Below are positions 56,923 to 64,000 of a DNA stretch of 64,000 nt, one piece after another. Origin of the DNA: Helicobacter cynogastricus (GTDB lineage: Bacteria > Campylobacterota > Campylobacteria > Campylobacterales > Helicobacteraceae); the NCBI RefSeq assembly GCF_900197855.1, contig NZ_FZMQ01000007.1, positions 15,663 through 79,662 on the forward strand. The letters are read 5' to 3'. The position numbers and the translations under genes were made by a program. How positions within the stretch are numbered: the first letter of the stretch is position 1; each line of letters begins with the position of its first letter. Below the pieces are notes generated by a model, which was given only the letters and a program-made list of their open reading frames with translations, ran no database searches and was not told the origin of the DNA.

Positions 56923-57420
56923 TTACATGAACATCTCGTTTTTGAGTTTGAACTTTTGGAGGTGTAAATGTTTCCAATCATCTAAAAATGCACATTCTGT
57001 TGTTGCAACGCCACTAAGGACTGATAGATTTCTAGCATAGACAAAAAACGATTCCAAATTAGCTTGGGGAGTGCTGATGGCTTGGTATTTACCCACCCTG
57101 TTTCTAGCCTTTTGTATGGAGCCGTTGAGCAACTCTTAAGCTAGACTTGGCTTAAAATTTTGAGGGTCTTATTGGGTTGCAAAGCCTTGTGATCCCCTAG
57201 AGCGCACATTACTAGAGGTAGCGTAATGCTCCGACACCTTAGCCTGCAAAACTTCCTTTGTGCAAGCCATTTTGTAGGCGATGCGTGCATTAAGCCCACA
57301 AACAATAAAATCACTAAACCTAAGCACATCTAAAAACTCTTTCTAAATGTTTTGGCAGTGCCACGCATCATCGTTATTTTCAAACACGCATATTCTCTCT
57401 CGTCCTGAGATGTATTTTTA
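56923..57420 (-). pseudogene. Decayed minus-strand gene(s), possibly terminase small-subunit region
   Basis: Several frames read as plausible protein but are broken by stops. Near 57170-57420, HCQNI, a stop, then FLDVLRFSDFIVCGLNARIAYKMACTKEVLQAKVSEHYATSSNV vaguely recalls the helix-turn-helix start of small terminase subunits. At 56923-57132, a 69-codon frame contains NRVGKYQAISTPQ and FVYARNLSVLSG with no match I recognise. The small-terminase idea rests mostly on being upstream of the large-subunit fragment. Confidence 0.3.
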
Positions 57421-57470
57421 TCTCGGCCAATTGGAATGTTCAATCCTATTTAGTTCTCTCCCTATTCTTT

Positions 57471-57692
57471 TTAGTCTCTTGACTGTAGCACAGCTTGTCC
57501 GTATTGATACATATGCCCCAAACCATAATAAGCACGGCATCCCTTATCTCCATTGCTTTTTGAAAATATTAGAAAGCTTTGGCATAGTCTTTGTCCTTGT
57601 AAGTCTCTTTGGCTACAGAGGAATAGTGAAGTCATATGGATCTGTGCCTCCCCCTCTTTAAAAAGTGTAAAATACACCATGTCAAAACTCAT
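57471..57692 (-). pseudogene. Sel1-repeat fragment (Hcp-like), minus strand
   Basis: Two minus-strand frames together give one Sel1-like repeat: YKDKDYAKAF then YFQKAMEI in one frame, and GDKGCRAYYGLGHMYQYGQAV in another. This is the A-x-x-x-F/Y-x-K-A...G-x-x-x-A-x-x-x-L-G-x-M-Y-x-x-G pattern of Helicobacter cysteine-rich (Hcp) proteins. It is broken by a stop and a frameshift. Confidence 0.55.
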
Positions 57693-58039
57693 GGATCCTT
57701 ACAGGGCGTAGTACGCATGGCATCGATAAATGGGACATACCAAACCAACACAGCCAGAGCATTAAAAACCCCGCTAATGGCACAACACCACACCCAAACT
57801 TTGTTGGACACATGGCGTTTACTAACACCAACACCAATACCTAGCAAAAATCTGCCCTCTTTTTCATTTGATATTACTAAGACACATAGCTATTATAGTT
57901 GAAATGCCTATTAGATTCTACAAGAGTCCCACAACATAGTTTTAAGGCTAAAGGCTTGATTCTAGCACTAAGGGTTTTAAAGATTTTTTGCTTTATTATC
58001 ATCCTTTTTCACTTAAAGATAATAAATTAAGAAATAAAA
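57693..58039. other. Stretch without a recognisable gene
   Basis: On the minus strand an open run of about 60 codons (57689-57880) contains FLLGIGVGV and a hydrophobic VFNALAVLVWYVPFIDAM segment, perhaps a scrap of a membrane protein. A minus-strand TATAAT lies at 57892-57897. Nothing else stands out. Confidence 0.3.
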
Positions 58040-58560
58040 ATGACAAACGCCATCAAGAACCTACTCAGGCTAGCCTTAATCAGTTTATGTTGCTCGGGGA
58101 GCGTGCATGCAAGCAAAGAGGCAGATCAATACTACTCTATTGCAAAAAAGCCTTTAATCAAGACAATGACTGTCCCAAAGCGTTAAAATATTACCAAAAG
58201 CTAGCGGATATGGGGGTTCTAGGGGTTATGTGGGTCTAGGGTATTTATATAGCAAGGCTACAAGGATCAGTTATAGATTATTCCAAAGCCATAGCATACC
58301 TTAAAAAGTAGGCGATCTAGGATACACTAGGGGTTATTTGGTTTTGGGAAATTTATGCGTATCTATGGATTATATGTTTCAACAAACCACACCAAAGCCA
58401 TCGCGTATTATCAAAAAGCGATTGATTTAGGCGATGCGGATGGTTATTAGTATTTGGGGGGTTTGTACCACTGTATACACACGAACCTAATAAGGCTCTA
58501 GAATATTTCCAAAAGGCTTGTAAAAGGCGATCAAAGAGGCTGTAATAATGCTAAAATTAG
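58040..58560 (+). pseudogene. Sel1-repeat secreted protein (Hcp-like), decayed
   Basis: An ATG at 58040 opens a good signal peptide (TNAIKNLLRLALISLCCSGSVHA) followed by KEADQYYSIAKK. After a frameshift near 58145 the text continues FNQDNDCPKALKYYQKLADMG, then across stops and shifts GYVGLGYLYS, YSKAIAYLKK and AIAYYQKAIDLGDA-like repeats to about 58560. Hcp proteins are secreted, disulfide-rich Sel1-repeat proteins. At least three disruptions make it a pseudogene. Confidence 0.7.
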
Positions 58561-58615
58561 AGCAAACAAACCTCTTTAGATAATAAATAGCCCTTGTAAT
58601 CCCACAAAGGCACAC

Positions 58616-60799
58616 TCAAAGCCCACTCTGCAATGCTACGCAAAAAGGATTTGTAGAGGGGAGCTTTTGGAGATTGCCCTGTGTGTTGCGGAATAAACAC
58701 GGGGTTTTATCTATATTCACTAGGGCGAGATCGCCTAGCGCAGTTTGTAAAGCGTGTGGGCTGTAGGTGCGATCTTTAAAGATATTCAAACACGCTTGCT
58801 GGAATTTTTGGCGTAAGTATTTGGGTTTGAGGCAGAGTTGGGGGTGTTTTTGCAAAGTCGCTACATCTAATTCCGGGCTAGAGAGGGGATCATCAAAGGT
58901 GTAGTAATAACTCTCAAACAAGAGTTCAAAGAATCGAGTCCCATATTGGATAAAGAAGGGGGCAAAGGTGCGCATCAAGGCATCCTCATCTAGGATCGGA
59001 TTGACATCACTATCGCCTAAATGCCATTTCCATATCGCATAAGTCTCTGCATAATCCCCCTCAATGTATTCGCCCAAGAGGGCGTAAGAGAGTTCGGGAT
59101 TGATTAATCTATACGCCAGCTCCGCAATTTTGAAATCCTTAAAGAAAGCTTGCACGGGCAACATAGGTTTGGGGCTTTTTTGTTCGTGTTCTGAAAAGTA
59201 GTCGATTGTATCTTTAAAGCTGGAGGGGTAAAAGGGGTGGGCTTGCAGGGCGCTTATATAAGTGTTGAAATTCATACCCCGCTGGTGCGCCTCAATCAAG
59301 GGAGAGTAGATAAAATCTAGGACCTTGAGATAATCTTGCACCACCTGTTTAAGAGGGATATGTCTTGGATGCTCACCTTCATCATCTAAAAGCGAGCCAA
59401 AGAGCAGGGTAAAGAGATGCATCAGTTCAAATTTTTTTAATTCTGTTACAAAGCGCTCTTCTTGCTTGTCTCTGGGTTTTAATCTCTGCAAAAGAGGGAT
59501 TTGGTCGATAAATGCGTATCCTAGTTTCTCTAAAGTGGGAAGGTCGTCTAGCACAACATCGCTTGTAATGAGATCACGCCCCGGATCACACGCCTTATAA
59601 CCCTTGTCCATAAGTCTTTTTATTTGCTTAGCAGTTTGAATCAGATGATCAAGAGGGGTAGGCTTGTAGTTGTAAGCCAAGTCTAGCCAAATACGCGTGT
59701 TAAATTCTTTTTGTAAGCGTTGTTGCAGGGCTTGGCAGAGGGCATTTTTAGAGGGGAATAGCTGGAGTTTGTTTTGTGAGGTTAAATACACACAGGGGTT
59801 ATTATGCACAGAAAACAGGCGCAAATGTTGGAGCTGGGTTTTTAAAATCTGGCTGTCTTTTGGTAGAGAATTAAGCGCAATCACACATTCTTGTTGGAGT
59901 TTGGGGGTTAAATACTTGGGGTGTAGGCAAATGCTAGGGCGATCTTGCAAAAGTTGGGGGGTGATGTCTTGTAAATCCAGATAAGCGTCTACATTAGTGC
60001 TCATATCTAGCGCGCGCACCAAATGCAGGACTTTGAGATAATCAAACTCTTGTAATGCCTGCGCGCGTGTGCTCACATCAGTAAAAATCCGCTGTCTATC
60101 CCAATAACCCAAAGTGATCTCAGACCACACATAATCATAGACAGACACGAGAAAACGATTATAGATACGATCAACCCCTTCCAGATCGCTTGACAGGGGG
60201 GCTAAAATCCCCTCTTTGTTGAATTCTATATAATACTCTAGGCTACCTGCGTAATTGCTCACCTCACGCTTAATGCATTTTTTATCAAAATTATCTTGGC
60301 AGCGTTTGAGCTGGTAGGGCATATCCCCTTCAAAATTTGCAGCAAGACTTTTTAAATACTCCCTAAGGTTTAACCCTGCTTTGTGGGCGTTGAAAAGCGG
60401 GGCGTAGAGAAGATTGAAATCGGTTAAAAACATTTGTGCGATGGTTTCGCGTTTCTCCTCCTTGTGATTTTGGATCAAAATCACCAAATAGAAAGCTTCT
60501 AGGGTTTTGAGTGTCTGTAAAAAGCGCGCTTCTTGGGCATCTTTGGGTTTGAAGGCTTGGATCAAAGGCACTTGATCTAGGACTTTTTGGGCTAGATTCA
60601 TCTCAATGTCCCTGACTTTCAAAGGGTCCTCCTCCTGTGGGTTTTTAATGTATTCTTGAAGGGTTTGGAGGGCTGTAGGTAGGGCAGAGGTAGGCTGAGG
60701 GGTAGGTGTAGGCTGAGGGGTAGGCAGGGGTGGGGTAGGTTTTTGGACATGCGTGCATGCCACAAACAAAAAGACTATCATAAACAAGCGCACCATCAA
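58616..60799 (-). CDS. Secreted lipoprotein with two copies of a four-Cys domain
   Basis: A 727-residue protein. The N-terminus VRLFMIVFLFVACTH has a lipobox-like FVAC (Cys15), followed by a Pro-Thr-rich spacer (about 20-40) encoded by a short tandem repeat. Then come two related units. Unit 1 has QVPLIQAFKPKDAQE (76-90), LLYAPLFNAHKAGLN and C291, C305, C336, C355. Unit 2 has QIPLLQRLKPRDKQE (433-447), FIYSPLIEAHQRGMN and C656, C670, C701, C720. Both follow C-x13-C-x30-C-x18-C with PKYL after the first Cys and PC before the third strand. It is the last gene of the cluster, overlapping the previous gene by 4 bases. I do not recognise the family. Confidence 0.75.
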   Translation of the reverse strand: MMVRLFMIVFLFVACTHVQKPTPPLPTPQPTPTPQPTSALPTALQTLQEYIKNPQEEDPLKVRDIEMNLAQKVLDQVPLIQAFKPKDAQEARFLQTLKTLEAFYLVILIQNHKEEKRETIAQMFLTDFNLLYAPLFNAHKAGLNLREYLKSLAANFEGDMPYQLKRCQDNFDKKCIKREVSNYAGSLEYYIEFNKEGILAPLSSDLEGVDRIYNRFLVSVYDYVWSEITLGYWDRQRIFTDVSTRAQALQEFDYLKVLHLVRALDMSTNVDAYLDLQDITPQLLQDRPSICLHPKYLTPKLQQECVIALNSLPKDSQILKTQLQHLRLFSVHNNPCVYLTSQNKLQLFPSKNALCQALQQRLQKEFNTRIWLDLAYNYKPTPLDHLIQTAKQIKRLMDKGYKACDPGRDLITSDVVLDDLPTLEKLGYAFIDQIPLLQRLKPRDKQEERFVTELKKFELMHLFTLLFGSLLDDEGEHPRHIPLKQVVQDYLKVLDFIYSPLIEAHQRGMNFNTYISALQAHPFYPSSFKDTIDYFSEHEQKSPKPMLPVQAFFKDFKIAELAYRLINPELSYALLGEYIEGDYAETYAIWKWHLGDSDVNPILDEDALMRTFAPFFIQYGTRFFELLFESYYYTFDDPLSSPELDVATLQKHPQLCLKPKYLRQKFQQACLNIFKDRTYSPHALQTALGDLALVNIDKTPCLFRNTQGNLQKLPSTNPFCVALQSGL
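60661..60735 (-). repeat. Short tandem repeat encoding a Pro-Thr spacer
   Basis: On plus, GGTAGGCTGAGGG-type units recur (GTAGGCTGAGGGGTAGG about twice plus degenerate copies). They encode PTPQPTPTPQPT just after the lipobox. The unit length keeps the reading frame, so spacer length may vary between strains. Confidence 0.6.
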
Positions 60800-62022
60800 A
60801 ATTCCTTATTCAAATGTTTTTGCAATGCCAAACATAGCACATTATCGGATTTAAACGCTTGTAGCTTGTCCTTAGGGTCTAAATACACACAAGGGGCATT
60901 ATCAATAGAGATTAAACGCACAAGGTGTAATTGCTCTTGAATGTCTTTAGTGTTGTAGGTTTGCTCTTGAAAGAGTTGTAGGCAAGTTTGCTGGGATTTT
61001 GGGCTTAAATATTTGGGGCTTAGGCACATTGTGGGGTGGTCTTTTAGCGTGTCTTTTAAAATCTTGGGGTTATCATTTCTTAGGCTGTCGTAAAAAGGGG
61101 CGTTGCGCTCTAGTGGGATCACCCGTGCTGTGTAGAGATCGGATAGGTGTTCGGGGTCTATGCGTTGAATGTTTTTATGTATTGCCTCTTGACCAAAAAG
61201 ACTAGCCATGATAGATGGAGTTTGCCCTAAATCTAAGATGGTGTTTAAAACTATAGAGACCCAATACCTGTAGTGTCCAGATGTTCCCTCAAAGAGTTCC
61301 TTAAAGATGTTGTTAGTCCTGCAACATGCGTTACGCATATCTTCAGCTAAGCGTTCTCTAAAAGGTTTATAGGGAACAATGTTTTTGAAATTTTTTTTCA
61401 TCAAGTCTTGAAGTCTTTTCATTAAGTCTTGAAGTCTTGCTCGATTAAAGTCAATGATATTTCCAAAACTAACCTGCTTTTTAGAAAAGATACGATGGAG
61501 TTGCTCTAGATAGGCGATCACATCTAGCCCTAGCTTGTGGGCGTTGAAAAGCGGGGCATAGAGCCATGCGGTGGCGTTTAAAAATGTGCTGGGGTCTTCT
61601 GTAAGCGATGCGTCTTCAATATCCATGACATCATCGAGTTTTGCCTCAAGAACAATATTTGCAGAGAATATGTCTAGAATGTCTAGGACATGGAGCATTG
61701 CCATATCCTTAACATGGGCTAAGAAAAGCTCTTCTCTTTTGTTTTTAGGCTTAAACTCTTGAAATAAGGGGACTTGCTTGGCTACAGCTTTGGCTAGAGG
61801 GATGGAGGCATCTGTGTAATCTCCTATAGTCTGAGTCAGATCGGTTAAGAGAACTGGATTGTCAGGCGGGTTTTTTAGATCATCGTATATCGCAATAAAG
61901 GATTTTCGCATGTAGTCATGGAGTGCCTTAAACGCCTTGAAAAATTGGGTGTCTTTATGGTTTGGGGGCTCTTTGCCCTGTAGATTTAAGAGCAAGAGAG
62001 CTAAGAGAAGCAAGCGGATCAT
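60796..62022 (-). CDS. Secreted single-copy four-Cys domain protein (408 aa)
   Basis: A signal peptide (IRLLLLALLLLNLQG) without a lipobox Cys is followed by a helical region, then the same unit as its neighbours: QVPLFQEFKPKNKREELF (83-100), LYAPLFNAHKLGLD (154-167) and C333, C347, C378, C397, again exactly C-x13-C-x30-C-x18-C. The last 35 residues (SIDNAPCVYL, FKSDNVLCLALQKHL) are nearly identical to those of the next gene upstream, which points to recent duplication or gene conversion. An extra Cys pair (CC at about 233) is unique to it. 4-base overlaps on both sides. Confidence 0.75.
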   Translation of the reverse strand: MIRLLLLALLLLNLQGKEPPNHKDTQFFKAFKALHDYMRKSFIAIYDDLKNPPDNPVLLTDLTQTIGDYTDASIPLAKAVAKQVPLFQEFKPKNKREELFLAHVKDMAMLHVLDILDIFSANIVLEAKLDDVMDIEDASLTEDPSTFLNATAWLYAPLFNAHKLGLDVIAYLEQLHRIFSKKQVSFGNIIDFNRARLQDLMKRLQDLMKKNFKNIVPYKPFRERLAEDMRNACCRTNNIFKELFEGTSGHYRYWVSIVLNTILDLGQTPSIMASLFGQEAIHKNIQRIDPEHLSDLYTARVIPLERNAPFYDSLRNDNPKILKDTLKDHPTMCLSPKYLSPKSQQTCLQLFQEQTYNTKDIQEQLHLVRLISIDNAPCVYLDPKDKLQAFKSDNVLCLALQKHLNKEF

Positions 62023-63260
62023 TTAAGCCCTTTTTCTAAATGCTTTTGCAACGCCAAACATAGCGCGTTGTCAGACTTAAAGCTTTGGAGCTTGTCCTTA
62101 GAGTTAAGATACACACAGGGGGCGTTGTCAATGGAGACAAGGCGCAGGGAGTTTAGGTATTCTTGTAGGGGTTTGGGGTCGTAGCTGTGTTGTTGAAAAA
62201 TTTGCAAGCATACTGCCTTAGCCTCTTGGTTTAAATACTGGGGTTGCAAGCAGGGAGTGGGGTTTTTGGGGAGGGTTAGCTGCATCGCTGTTGTCATGTC
62301 CTTCATCGCTTCTACAAAATTATGGAAATTTGGATCGCCTGCAGAAATCAAACCATTGCCACCAAACATCAAACCATTACCACAAGGGTTTTTCATTGCG
62401 CGCACATTGGTAACAATTTCCCAATAATGACCCATGTTGCTGGTGTATTGATCGGCACTATTCCCTAAGAAAGTTTTGGTGCGCGCCTGGTAATAAGTTA
62501 CCCATAATTCCAAATCTTGCACCTTGACACCCATAACACTGATGATCTGATCTTGCAAAAAATTTTGACTGGTAGGCTCCACATCAAAAATATTGGTGTT
62601 GTAACCGCTCAAATCATTGCGCACATTAATGTATTTAAAATCCTCAAAAAAATGGCGCATAGTCGGAGTCTTCGCGCCTTTAGTCATGTTTAAAATATCT
62701 TCTTGGGTCTGCATGTTAGACCAATAATTATAAAGGAAAAGCGGATCAAACTTGGCGTGCAGTGCCTGTAAATAATCCGCCATGTCTAAACCCTGATGAT
62801 AAGCCTCCAGCAAGGGGGCATAGATCAACTCTACGCTCTTTAAAAATTTTGACGCGTTCTGTTGGGCATTAAAGGGCTTAACACGCTCTGGATGCTCTGG
62901 GGAATCATTACAATCATCAATACCGGGAGTAGAATCGCGCAAAAGAGCAGCGAGGTTAAACATCTCAAGGGCTTTGAGTGCCTTGATAGCTTGGGCTTGT
63001 TGGGGGGTTTTGGGTTGGAGGGCTTGTAAAAGCGGGATATGATTAATAAAGACTTGCAGGTGCTTGACAAGGGCTGGCGCTTCCTTTTGCATGGCAATCG
63101 AATAGACCATGCCATTATCCACGCGATCGCAACGCTCTTTGAAAGCTTGGTAGTAAATTTTAACCATCAGCGCGCGGGCTTGTTGCATTTCTTGGACCAA
63201 ATCAACGCTGACAGCCCATAGGGGACTGATGCATAAAAGGATACAGATGAAGCGGATCAT
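62019..63260 (-). CDS. Secreted single-copy four-Cys domain protein (413 aa)
   Basis: A signal peptide (IRFICILLCISPLWA) is followed by a helical region, then HIPLLQALQPKTPQQ (74-88), LIYAPLLEAYHQGLD (145-159) and C337, C351, C382, C401 in the invariant spacing. Several additional Cys (C44, C117, C293) may form further disulfides. A Gly/Asn-rich insert (GNGLMFGGNGLISAG, about 294-308) is unique to this copy. 4-base overlaps with both neighbours show one operon. The function is unknown. Confidence 0.75.
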   Translation of the reverse strand: MIRFICILLCISPLWAVSVDLVQEMQQARALMVKIYYQAFKERCDRVDNGMVYSIAMQKEAPALVKHLQVFINHIPLLQALQPKTPQQAQAIKALKALEMFNLAALLRDSTPGIDDCNDSPEHPERVKPFNAQQNASKFLKSVELIYAPLLEAYHQGLDMADYLQALHAKFDPLFLYNYWSNMQTQEDILNMTKGAKTPTMRHFFEDFKYINVRNDLSGYNTNIFDVEPTSQNFLQDQIISVMGVKVQDLELWVTYYQARTKTFLGNSADQYTSNMGHYWEIVTNVRAMKNPCGNGLMFGGNGLISAGDPNFHNFVEAMKDMTTAMQLTLPKNPTPCLQPQYLNQEAKAVCLQIFQQHSYDPKPLQEYLNSLRLVSIDNAPCVYLNSKDKLQSFKSDNALCLALQKHLEKGLK

Positions 63261-64000
63261 TGAAACTTCTTTATTTGATCGGGATCGGGCAACAGCTCAT
63301 TGAAATGCCTCCACGCTTGTGCCTCAAGCATGCCTGCACTGTCTGTTAAATTAACGGTGTTGTCATTAATGATATTCTGCCCGGGTTCTGTGGGATCGCC
63401 CTCATAAGTGCATCCTTTAAAAGCCTCGAGCTTTGCCGCAAGACTATGCGCCCTGCTGACTTTATTAAAACAAGTGCTGGCGACCCAATCTAGCTCCTCA
63501 TCATCACAAACCGTATCGCCACAATCATTAGTGGGGAGTTGGGCGAGTGAGCCCACTAAAATGATATGCACCGCATCCCCTTGTTGGACTTTTGCTAGGA
63601 TCTGAGAATCTAGATCGGTGGTGGTGTCCTCACTGGCTGTAAGCCCATAGTCCGTGTCCGAAAACGACATGATCACATAAAAGTCTTTCTTGGCGTTTTT
63701 AGGCACTAGATCGATTCTATGGACTTTTTGGAAGAAGGTTTTTAGGGGTTTGGCGTAGGCTTTCACATAATTATAAGCGGATGCTTCCTCTTTAAAATCG
63801 CCTAAAAGGATTTGATCGTTTTTATGCAACTTACGCACACGCCCGGGTTTGAACCACAGCTTGGCTTGTGGGCTGTAAAGCCACGCACTTTGCTCATGGC
63901 TTTGTTTGTCTTGCAAGAGTGCGATTTGAAAAGGGGCATGTCTCAAGCTAGCCTTTTTGACAATCTTGTAGGCACTCAAATCCTGCGCTTTTTTGGGGGG
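63257..64000 (-). CDS. C-terminal part of an unrecognised protein (runs off the window)
   Basis: The frame is open from the window edge through 248 codons to a stop at 63257. The TTG near 63979 is probably internal. It does not contain the four-Cys unit of the genes after it. Features seen: SAWLYSPQAKLWFKPGRVRKL, a strand-like YVIMSFSDTDYG, a hydrophobic strand in GDAVHIILVGSLAQL, and four Cys in the C-terminal third with other spacing (CGDTVC, STC, KGC). It overlaps the first secreted four-Cys gene by 4 bases, so it may be its functional partner. I do not recognise the family. Confidence 0.6.
   Translation of the reverse strand, partial: PPKKAQDLSAYKIVKKASLRHAPFQIALLQDKQSHEQSAWLYSPQAKLWFKPGRVRKLHKNDQILLGDFKEEASAYNYVKAYAKPLKTFFQKVHRIDLVPKNAKKDFYVIMSFSDTDYGLTASEDTTTDLDSQILAKVQQGDAVHIILVGSLAQLPTNDCGDTVCDDEELDWVASTCFNKVSRAHSLAAKLEAFKGCTYEGDPTEPGQNIINDNTVNLTDSAGMLEAQAWRHFNELLPDPDQIKKFQ

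Noticed and set aside
57347-57661. 104-codon hydrophobic plus-strand frame
   Set aside because: It is antisense to the Sel1-like fragment and the decayed minus-strand gene, without a ribosome binding site.

Overview
The window looks like the chromosome of a gastric Helicobacter that is not H. pylori (the felis / suis / heilmannii / bizzozeronii type of species). The evidence is gene content and order recalled from H. pylori: ddl-hydrolase-murF-HIT-prs-purA-fliJ-motE, PLPBP-ubiD-serA-HP0398-like-rpsA, and an atp operon running straight into tolQ-tolR-tolA-tolB-pal-cpoB-slyD. An IS605-type element, Sel1 (Hcp-like) remnants, TTG/GTG starts and TATAAT-type -10 boxes fit the same genus. No species name can be fixed from sequence reading alone.

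Layout. 1-4.7 kb (minus): a YtfJ-like secreted protein and a three-gene type IIS restriction-modification cassette (AlwI-like nuclease plus two D12-class adenine methyltransferases). The cassette sits at the tail of a long housekeeping operon that runs from ddl (11.6 kb) to motE (4.7 kb). 11.8-15.6 kb (plus): fbp, a small Cys protein, an outer-membrane protein, an EamA transporter and a polytopic protein. 15.6-24.2 kb (minus): prpB-prpD, then PLPBP-ubiD-serA-HP0398-like-rpsA. 24.3-27.5 kb: a glycosyltransferase, and a convergent two-gene LPP20/COG3014 envelope operon. 27.5-43.7 kb (plus): SRP RNA, fmt, birA, F1Fo ATP synthase (b', b, delta, alpha, gamma, beta, epsilon), Tol-Pal, slyD, hom, yraN, trxA, trxB, dapB. 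43.7-51.1 kb: clpB, a frameshifted chemoreceptor, a small secreted protein, a divergent MFS transporter and a PAS-type chemoreceptor that stops short.

51.1-58.6 kb is a decayed accessory island. It holds two broken MazF/PemK-like genes, tRNA-Ala and tRNA-Ile, a probable phage portal-protein fragment, a block of hairpins and repeats, an IS200/IS605 element with intact tnpA and broken tnpB, a complete C5 cytosine methyltransferase with a wrecked partner gene, a terminase large-subunit fragment, and Sel1-repeat pseudogenes on both strands. The terminase and portal fragments are on the same strand in normal phage order. The methyltransferase and IS lie between them, so this reads as a prophage remnant that later acquired a restriction system and then an IS.

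58.6-64.0 kb (minus) is the most novel part: four genes joined by 4-base overlaps. Three encode exported proteins containing four copies of a domain that ends in an invariant C-x13-C-x30-C-x18-C pattern; one protein carries two copies. I do not recognise this domain. The fourth gene runs off the window edge and is a different, unrecognised protein.
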